A stretch of DNA of 8,827 bases from Spirochaeta sp. (GTDB lineage: Bacteria; Spirochaetota; Spirochaetia; Sphaerochaetales; Sphaerochaetaceae). Below are positions 1 through 4,969 of the stretch, in pieces. Made by a program: the position numbers and the translations under genes. Position 1 is the stretch's first letter. Each line of letters opens with the position of its first letter. The notes under the pieces were generated by a model, which worked only from the letters and a program-made list of their open reading frames with translations, was not told the DNA's origin and made no database searches. Location of the stretch: positions 1-8,827 of the forward strand of contig JAIMZO010000049.1 of NCBI GenBank assembly GCA_020054965.1. The letters are read 5' to 3'.

Positions 1-63
1 ACAGAGCACATAACGATTACCAATGATATCAGCTCCTGCAAATCCTGTTTCCCTTTTGTTCAT
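1..63 (-). CDS. N-terminal fragment of an unidentified protein
   Basis: An open frame on the minus strand starts with ATG (complement of 61-63) and runs out of the window after 21 codons without a stop. It begins MNKRETGFAG and continues to IIGNRYVLC at the edge. An in-frame TAG (complement of 73-75) lies just upstream, so this ATG is the earliest possible start. A GGAGGA sequence (complement of 64-69) abuts the ATG, which is a good Shine-Dalgarno match but unusually close, so the true start could be slightly downstream. It would be transcribed divergently from yqeC. The fragment is too short to assign; 'IGNRYVL' vaguely resembles the lead-in of Hanks-type kinase domains, but that is no more than a hint. 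Confidence 0.45.
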   Translation of the reverse strand, partial: MNKRETGFAGADIIGNRYVLC

Positions 64-122
64 TCCTCCAGCCTAGCAGAGAATGATGCCAATACCAGTG
101 CAGAAAGAAATCACGGCAATAG

Positions 123-152
123 TTGCAAGATAGCCACCTGTGGTGCTACATT
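123..152 (+). promoter_or_regulatory. weak candidate promoter and inverted repeat before yqeC
   Basis: TTGCAA at 123-128 and TACATT at 147-152, 18 bp apart, each match 4 of 6 consensus bases of a sigma-70 promoter. An imperfect inverted repeat, TAGC-(C)-ACC then TGT then GGT-GCTA at 131-148, overlaps the proposed -10 element. If this is the promoter, transcription would start at or next to the yqeC ATG, giving an almost leaderless message, which would fit the lack of a clear Shine-Dalgarno sequence there. This is a pattern-based guess only; the rest of the 64-157 gap shows nothing stronger. Confidence 0.2.
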
Positions 153-157
153 GAAGT

Positions 158-862
158 ATGGCAACATTGATTACATCCCTGCAGAAGCACTTCCATGGGA
201 GTGAGAGCTGTATCTGCATTACAGGAAGCGGAGGCAAAACCACTGCTTTGATACAGCTATCTGATGCCTACGCAGCTGAGATGAAGCGGGTCCTTGTCTC
301 CACCACAACGAAAATACTTTACCCAGAAGACAGGGACTATCACTGTGACCGCTACTTCTGGGATGATGATGTGTTCTCATACCCATGCAAGAAGGGTGAG
401 CGGGTTTTCTACGCAAGACGAGGTCCCATCAAGGCAGAAGCGCCGCCTCTCAAAGATCTCGAATATTTGAAGGAACACTATGATGTGCTCTTGCTGGAAG
501 CAGATGGAGCTCGCAGGATGGGCCTTAAGCTACATAGTGAGCGGGATCCAGTGGTACCGGAATTCACTACCGCTACCTTGGCAATTGCTTCTTTTTCCGT
601 CTTCGGCAAGCGACTCAGTGAACACTGCTTCGGATGTGAAGCCATGCCTGACCGTCTCATCGATGAAGAGACCTACTCCTTCTTGCTTACCCATCCAGAA
701 GGCATCCAGAAAGGCATGAAGGGTGTTCACGCTATACTTTTCAACCAAGCAGAGAGAACCGACTGGAGCAAGATTGAGGAGATACGTAGAGCGTTCCCTG
801 ATCTGCCCTTGTTTTTTGGTTCCCTTGAGCAAAATGTTCTCATAGAAAGGAAAGTGCCATGA
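158..862 (+). CDS. yqeC: YqeC family, putative selenium-dependent molybdenum hydroxylase accessory protein
   Basis: This 234-residue soluble protein matches the YqeC family, found by comparative genomics with YqeB and SelD in organisms that have selenium-dependent molybdenum hydroxylases. Its biochemical reaction is not established; a nucleotide-using step in maturing the molybdenum or selenium centre is the usual proposal. The P-loop TGSGGKTT lies at residues 22-29, and the family signature LLLEADGARRMGLK followed by ERDPVVP lies at about 111-134, acting as a Walker-B-like acidic site. LFNQ at 194-197 occupies the position where related P-loop proteins have a base-specificity NK motif. The start is the first ATG after an in-frame TGA at 152-154; no clear Shine-Dalgarno sequence precedes it. 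The stop overlaps the next start as ATGA (859-862), which suggests translational coupling with the XdhC-YqeB fusion. Confidence 0.87.
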   Translation: MATLITSLQKHFHGSESCICITGSGGKTTALIQLSDAYAAEMKRVLVSTTTKILYPEDRDYHCDRYFWDDDVFSYPCKKGERVFYARRGPIKAEAPPLKDLEYLKEHYDVLLLEADGARRMGLKLHSERDPVVPEFTTATLAIASFSVFGKRLSEHCFGCEAMPDRLIDEETYSFLLTHPEGIQKGMKGVHAILFNQAERTDWSKIEEIRRAFPDLPLFFGSLEQNVLIERKVP

Positions 863-2661
863 AACACACAGTATTTGAAGCAGCAGCATACTTGAGTGAA
901 CACAAAGAGGACTTTGTGTATGCAACCATCATCAGGACTGAAGGATCCACCAGCAGAAACCAAGGGTCCATGGTCATTGATACAAAAGGAAGGATCACCG
1001 GGACTGTCGGGGGAGGAGAGCTCGAGGCCTACGTACTCAGCCAGTCCCTCAACCTGATCAGCAATGATGAGACATACCGTCATATCCACTTCACCGTCCA
1101 GATGGAAGACGAGGTAAGTGTAGGTGTCGTCTATCTCTTCCTCCTCCGCTGTACCACGGATGTTGAGCGAAAAGCATTCATCGATTTCAGGCGGTGGGAG
1201 TCGTATGAACTTGACCATGTTTTTGGTCTGCAGTTGCAACCATCAGTGGCTTTGCTCGGACTCTGCGAAGGAGGAGCCACCATAGGGGATGTACATCCCA
1301 CATTCCTCAGTCACGCCCAGGAGGCACTCAACAAGAAAAGTACCACCTTGGTGGAAACCGGCTCATGGACCTGTCATCTCAGTCTCCCGGTGAACTACCA
1401 CAACCTCCTTCTGATCGGCGGAGGGCATGTTAACCAGGCAATCGCGGAACTCGCCCACTTCGTGGGGATTCCCACCCAGGTGGTTGAAACACGTGAAGAC
1501 TTTGCCACGGAAGATCTCTTTACCTTCTCAAAAAAACGTGAGGTTGCCCCAACCCTTGCTGAAGCACTGAACAATGTCAAAACCGATGAGTATACAGCTT
1601 GTATTATTGCAAGCCATGCCTTTGGGCCAGAAACCACCAAATTGCTCCTGGAGAGGGACATTGCCTATCTTGGGGTGCTTGGCTCCAGGCACAAGGCAAA
1701 GAAGCTGCTTGCTTCCCTCACCCTTGAACAACATGATCTGAAGCGATTGCACTGTCCTATTGGACTGGACATCGGCACTGAAACCCCGCAGGAGATTGCA
1801 CTTTCTGTACTAAGTGAAGTGATGAAGGTTTTCAACAACCGCAGTGGCCAAAGCCTCAAGCACAAGGCAAACAAGATGATTGTGGTCCGTGGGGGAGGCG
1901 ACCTGGCTACAGGGGTCATCCTCCGTCTCTTCAGAGCAGGGTATCATGTCCTGGTACTGGAAACTGAGCAACCAACGGTCATCAGGAGAACCGTCAGTAT
2001 CGCACAGGCAATGTACAGCAATACGATAACCATAGAGGGAGTGGAAGCATCCCGTTGCAATGACTTGAAGGATGCCTATGCAAAGATGGAAGCAGGCATC
2101 ATACCTGTCCTGGCTGACCCGGAGGGTGAACAGATCAAGAGAGTAAAACCGGTCTGTGTGGTGGATGCCATCATGGCCAAGAAGAATATCGGCACCTCCA
2201 TCACCGATGCTCCACTGGTAATCGCCCTCGGTCCTGGATTCGTGGCAAAAAAGGATTGTGACCTGGTCATTGAGACCATGAGAGGACATAGCCTTGCGAG
2301 AATCCTGAGTGAAGGATCCGCATTGCCCGACACAAGAACCCCAGGGGTCATCGCCGGATATGGCAAAGAACGGGTATTGCACAGTCCTGCAGCCGGTGTC
2401 TTCATGAGTGATCACCAGATTGGTGACCTGGTTAAGCAGGGTGAGGTGATTGCCAAGGTTGGGGATGTCGATGTCATCGCAACCATCGACGGAAAACTCA
2501 GGGGATTGCTGAACAATGGGCTGGAAGTTCCAGAACACTTCAAGATTGCGGATATCGACCCCCGTGGCGAGCATGCTGACCATACCACGGTAAGTGAGAA
2601 AGCCATGGCAATTGGAGGTGCTGTTCTGGAAGCCGTAGACGGGTTCCTCAGCAGAGCCTGA
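859..2661 (+). CDS. yqeB: XdhC-YqeB fusion protein, molybdenum hydroxylase maturation
   Basis: This 600-residue protein joins two maturation factors that are normally separate. Residues 1 to about 325 are XdhC/CoxI-like: a small N-terminal domain with GSTSR (29-33) and GTVGGGELE (48-56), then a Rossmann domain with LLIGGGHV (184-191), GVLGSR (272-277) and PIGLDIG (300-306). XdhC proteins bind molybdenum cofactor, aid its sulfuration and insert it into xanthine dehydrogenase-type enzymes. After a short polar linker, residues 339-600 are a full YqeB (EF2563 family): VVRGGGDLATG (342-352), VIALGPGF (454-461), ETMRGHSLARI (472-482), and a biotinyl-like barrel region ending in DIDPRGEHAD (565-574). 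The small XdhC domain lacks the usual CGG motif; SVGVVYLFL (87-95) sits where it should be. The ATG has GAAAGGA 5-13 bases upstream and overlaps the yqeC stop, so both genes form one operon. An internal ATG at 1876 marks the YqeB boundary but has no good ribosome site. Confidence 0.88.
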   Translation: MKHTVFEAAAYLSEHKEDFVYATIIRTEGSTSRNQGSMVIDTKGRITGTVGGGELEAYVLSQSLNLISNDETYRHIHFTVQMEDEVSVGVVYLFLLRCTTDVERKAFIDFRRWESYELDHVFGLQLQPSVALLGLCEGGATIGDVHPTFLSHAQEALNKKSTTLVETGSWTCHLSLPVNYHNLLLIGGGHVNQAIAELAHFVGIPTQVVETREDFATEDLFTFSKKREVAPTLAEALNNVKTDEYTACIIASHAFGPETTKLLLERDIAYLGVLGSRHKAKKLLASLTLEQHDLKRLHCPIGLDIGTETPQEIALSVLSEVMKVFNNRSGQSLKHKANKMIVVRGGGDLATGVILRLFRAGYHVLVLETEQPTVIRRTVSIAQAMYSNTITIEGVEASRCNDLKDAYAKMEAGIIPVLADPEGEQIKRVKPVCVVDAIMAKKNIGTSITDAPLVIALGPGFVAKKDCDLVIETMRGHSLARILSEGSALPDTRTPGVIAGYGKERVLHSPAAGVFMSDHQIGDLVKQGEVIAKVGDVDVIATIDGKLRGLLNNGLEVPEHFKIADIDPRGEHADHTTVSEKAMAIGGAVLEAVDGFLSRA

Positions 2662-2679
2662 GACGATACAAACAGGGTC

Positions 2680-2707
2680 ACACCCGGCTCTGGATAGGAC
2701 CGGGTGT
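2680..2707 (+). repeat. inverted repeat downstream of the xdhC-yqeB fusion
   Basis: ACACCCGG at 2680-2687 and CCGGGTGT at 2700-2707 form a GC-rich 8-bp stem with a 12-base loop. No T-tract follows, so alone it is a poor intrinsic terminator. It begins 18 bases after the fusion gene's stop and could stabilise the mRNA 3' end or act with the stronger hairpin downstream. Confidence 0.6.
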
Positions 2708-2721
2708 AGTGATCTTTCCAT

Positions 2722-2750
2722 TATCCATTGCTGTCAGCAATGGATATTTT
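2722..2750 (+). terminator. rho-independent terminator of the yqeC operon
   Basis: TATCCATTGCT at 2722-2732 pairs perfectly with AGCAATGGATA at 2736-2746 across a GTC loop, and TTTT follows directly at 2747-2750. On the minus strand no T-run follows, so it is oriented to stop plus-strand transcription after the XdhC-YqeB fusion. The T-run is short, so some read-through into the next xdhC gene is possible. Confidence 0.7.
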
Positions 2751-2769
2751 ACCTTCAATCCGTTAGAAT
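2741..2769 (+). promoter_or_regulatory. candidate promoter for the permuted xdhC gene
   Basis: TAGAAT at 2764-2769 matches 5 of 6 bases of a -10 element, and TGGATA at 2741-2746, 17 bp upstream, matches 4 of 6 bases of a -35 element. The predicted start at about 2776 leaves a leader of roughly 27 bases before the ATG at 2803. The -35 hexamer lies within the terminator's right arm. The hexamers are weak evidence, but a separate promoter is plausible because a terminator precedes the gene. Confidence 0.35.
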
Positions 2770-2792
2770 GGAGTAAACACACTGTCCTTGCC

Positions 2793-2798
2793 AGGAGG
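2793..2798 (+). promoter_or_regulatory. ribosome binding site fixing the start of the permuted xdhC
   Basis: A perfect AGGAGG lies four bases before the ATG at 2803. A TTG in the same frame at 2788 lies upstream of this site and has no Shine-Dalgarno sequence of its own, so the ATG is preferred. Confidence 0.8.
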
Positions 2799-2802
2799 AA
2801 CC

Positions 2803-3771
2803 ATGGATAGGCAACATTACTACACACAACTGCTCAGTGCATTGAAACATGATATCGTCGAGCGCAGGACTATAATACAGGGTCCCTACACAGGAGATGA
2901 GGCAATCCTGCAGAACCAGAAGGTCATTGCCAGCCTTGGGAGAGGCGAGCATGACTGGGATGATCCCAGCTTCCTCAGGGAGCGACTTTCCAGTGATGTA
3001 CATCTGGTCATCTTTGGAGGTGGTCATATTGCCCTCGATCTCTACCATCTCGCAATCGACCTTGCCTTACGGGTCACAATCGTGGACGATCGCCCAGAAT
3101 TCTGTAATCAGGAACGGTTTCCACAGGCTACCTGTCTCTGTGCCTCGTTTGAAGAGGTTCTCGAAAGGCCTCAATCATGGATCAGACCGTATTTCATCAT
3201 CACCACGAGAGGGCATGCCTATGATAGGTTCTGCCTGGAGAAGACACTACGCCTACCCCACTCCTACATAGGCATGATCGGCAGCAAGAAGAAGGTTGCA
3301 AACACCTTTGATGCCCTACGTGATGCAAACTACAGTGAAGCAGAACTTGCATCGGTGAAGGCTCCCATCGGTCTGGATATCGGTGCAGTGACTTCCTCGG
3401 AGATAGCTCTCTCCATTCTTGCGCAGGTCATCAGTGAATACCGCAAGAAGGAACAAGCGGTCAGGATCGATGAACAGTTGCTTGCCCGACAAGCAACCGG
3501 TGAGTGCCATATCCTCGTCCGTGTAGTGGAAAAACATGGTTCAGCCCCGTGTGAAATCGGTTTCCAGCTGGCCTTGTTTGCTGACAGGACCATGATGGGA
3601 ACCGTTGGTGGAGGGGAGATTGAAGACAGGGCGATCAAAGAGGCACAGAAGATGCTCATGGATGCACAGATGCAAGACCATACGGTACGCTATGATTTGA
3701 GCAATGAACGTGCAGGCAGTATCGGGATGATCTGCGGAGGTGTGGCAACGTTGCTGTTTCAGCGCAGATGA
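2803..3771 (+). CDS. XdhC family protein with reversed domain order
   Basis: This 322-residue protein contains both XdhC domains, but in the opposite order to the usual arrangement. After a 65-residue N-terminal part comes the Rossmann domain: LVIFGGGHI (about 68-76), IVDDRPEF (93-100), IGMIGSKKK (156-164) and PIGLDIG (188-194). The small XdhC/CoxI domain forms the C-terminus, with GSAP (246-249), GTVGGGE (266-272) and the intact GMICGG motif (308-313) near the end. XdhC proteins bind and deliver sulfurated molybdenum cofactor to xanthine dehydrogenase-like enzymes; that role is inferred here from family and neighbours. It lies downstream of yqeC and the XdhC-YqeB fusion on the same strand but behind a terminator, so it may be expressed separately. 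Its last 13 bases overlap the end of the convergent femAB-like gene, and no terminator is visible after it. The family assignment is firm; the exact substrate enzyme is unknown. Confidence 0.85.
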   Translation: MDRQHYYTQLLSALKHDIVERRTIIQGPYTGDEAILQNQKVIASLGRGEHDWDDPSFLRERLSSDVHLVIFGGGHIALDLYHLAIDLALRVTIVDDRPEFCNQERFPQATCLCASFEEVLERPQSWIRPYFIITTRGHAYDRFCLEKTLRLPHSYIGMIGSKKKVANTFDALRDANYSEAELASVKAPIGLDIGAVTSSEIALSILAQVISEYRKKEQAVRIDEQLLARQATGECHILVRVVEKHGSAPCEIGFQLALFADRTMMGTVGGGEIEDRAIKEAQKMLMDAQMQDHTVRYDLSNERAGSIGMICGGVATLLFQRR

Positions 3772-4829
3772 TACCCCTCCCCTACCATCTCATAGGCGAA
3801 TAGCTGAGAAGCCTGTTCCTCATCATACGCAAAGTCCCAGCAACCCATCCTCTGGAAGATGGTACCACCAAACCCTTTCTTGAAGGTATAGAGACCACTC
3901 ATCGGGTGGTGCATACCCACCGTAGGGGAGACCCCGAAGAGGTCATACTCAGTGCATCCCCATCTCTTAGCCAGCTGAATTGCATGCCACTGCAAGGCAT
4001 AGGTGCTCATGGAGTTCCTCATCTGGGAGGAAGAGGCCCCATAGAGATAGGTTGCACGGTGTGCTGAACGACTGAGGAACATGGCACTGAGCGGCTGTCC
4101 ATCAAAGAAAGCCATCAGAAGTACAATTTCAGCTCCCTCATCTTCAGCGCTGTACAGTGCATCAAAATATGAGCGGTCGTGCGACGTTATCCGGTTCCGT
4201 TCACAGGTCTCCTTGTACAGTGAGTGGAAGGTATCCAGGTGGTCTCTCCCAACCTGGCGGACTTCTACTCCCTTTCGTTGTGCAAGACGAATATTGTAAC
4301 GGGTCTTGTGATGCATGCGAGAGAGAATTTGCTCTTCACTCCCCAGCAGATTCACGAACATGGTATTGCTGGGAAGCTGGTTCGAGACTGCTTTTCTCAG
4401 CTTCTTGTTGTTGGTCCCCCAGTTGAGTCGGAGATTCTGCGTGGTGAGGGAAACATCATCATCCCAGATTGATTGCCAGGGAAGGTCGTAGCGAAGCAGA
4501 AGACACTGGGAAGGTAGCTTTTCTTTTACGCTCATCGAAAGTTCCTCCAGGAATGGACCCATCCTCTCCTCATCAGGATTCAATACCGGTCCATAGGGAA
4601 CATACCCAATGCTTTGGTACCGATTGACCGGTATCATCTGGACAAGGATGTCATCCAGGACATAGGAGGAGCCTGGTTTCCCATTAAGTTCAGAAAGCGG
4701 TGTTTTTATGTCAAATGCTTTGGTGTGGTATCCTTGGCTCTCCTTCACTTGAGACCAGAAATACGACTGATGCAGCAGAGGGGTATCATAGAGACCAGCA
4801 GGATTTTTTTCCTGCACCGTGAGATTCAT
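3759..4829 (-). CDS. FemAB/FemX-like peptidoglycan bridge aminoacyltransferase
   Basis: This 356-residue cytoplasmic protein belongs to the FemABX branch of the GNAT fold. Family members transfer an amino acid from aminoacyl-tRNA to the side chain of stem-peptide residue 3 in a peptidoglycan precursor. Visible hallmarks are IGYVPYGPVL (74-83), HHKTRYNIRLAQRKGVEV (173-190, the conserved basic segment), YLYGASSSQMRN (261-272), a helix with ALQWHAIQLAKRWGC (278-292), YDLFGV (295-300) and the C-terminal LYTFKKGFGG (313-322). There is no room for the coiled-coil arm of staphylococcal FemA, so it is closer in size to FemX. The ATG has AGGAG (complement of 4836-4840) six bases upstream. The gene is monocistronic here: divergent from phoR and convergent with xdhC, whose 3' end it overlaps. 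The amino acid added cannot be read from the sequence; glycine on ornithine is one possibility if the host is a spirochaete. Confidence 0.85.
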   Translation of the reverse strand: MNLTVQEKNPAGLYDTPLLHQSYFWSQVKESQGYHTKAFDIKTPLSELNGKPGSSYVLDDILVQMIPVNRYQSIGYVPYGPVLNPDEERMGPFLEELSMSVKEKLPSQCLLLRYDLPWQSIWDDDVSLTTQNLRLNWGTNNKKLRKAVSNQLPSNTMFVNLLGSEEQILSRMHHKTRYNIRLAQRKGVEVRQVGRDHLDTFHSLYKETCERNRITSHDRSYFDALYSAEDEGAEIVLLMAFFDGQPLSAMFLSRSAHRATYLYGASSSQMRNSMSTYALQWHAIQLAKRWGCTEYDLFGVSPTVGMHHPMSGLYTFKKGFGGTIFQRMGCWDFAYDEEQASQLFAYEMVGEGYHLR

Positions 4830-4891
4830 TGCAAACTCCTAATAATAAGAAAACCATACCACAGAAAGAAAAAAGAGGGAAGGGAGATTAA

Positions 4892-4920
4892 TTGTGAAGA
4901 AAGTATGAATACCGTACACT
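4892..4920 (+). promoter_or_regulatory. weak candidate promoter for the phoR-like gene
   Basis: TTGTGA at 4892-4897 and TACACT at 4915-4920 are 17 bp apart, each matching 4 of 6 sigma-70 consensus bases. The predicted start at about 4927 gives a 43-base leader containing the palindrome at 4938-4949. The surrounding 4850-4905 stretch is purine-rich on the plus strand. No recognisable Pho box was seen in this 140-bp divergent gap. Confidence 0.25.
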
Positions 4921-4937
4921 TCTCTTGTCTTGCTTGA

Positions 4938-4949
4938 ACCAACGTTGGT
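4938..4949. promoter_or_regulatory. 12-bp perfect palindrome upstream of phoR, possible operator
   Basis: ACCAACGTTGGT is perfectly self-complementary. It sits about 20 bases before the phoR ATG and about 10 bases before its ribosome binding site, within the divergent gap with the femAB-like gene. Its symmetry and placement suit a dimeric regulator, but 12-bp palindromes also occur by chance and no family of regulators is suggested. Confidence 0.35.
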
Positions 4950-4969
4950 AGAATCAAGTGAGGAAAATT

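Noticed and set aside
1810..2721. 303-codon open frame on the minus strand across the YqeB half of the fusion
   Set aside because: It lies wholly antisense to a gene with clear family motifs, its translation shows no recognisable domain, and it begins inside the terminator hairpin.
859..3771. Possible selenocysteine codons, given the selenium context
   Set aside because: No in-frame TGA interrupts the xdhC, yqeB or yqeC frames; the missing CGG in the fusion is a substitution, not a recoded stop.
4905..4937. Ten-codon reading frame (MNTVHFSCLA) upstream of phoR, ending one base before the palindrome
   Set aside because: It has only a weak GAAG ribosome site, no regulatory amino-acid run and no attenuator-like hairpin pair; chance frames of this size are common.
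4925..4954. Alternative phoR promoter TTGTCT-18 bp-TAGAAT
   Set aside because: The hexamers are good, but transcription would start near 4961, inside the Shine-Dalgarno sequence that fits the ATG at 4970.
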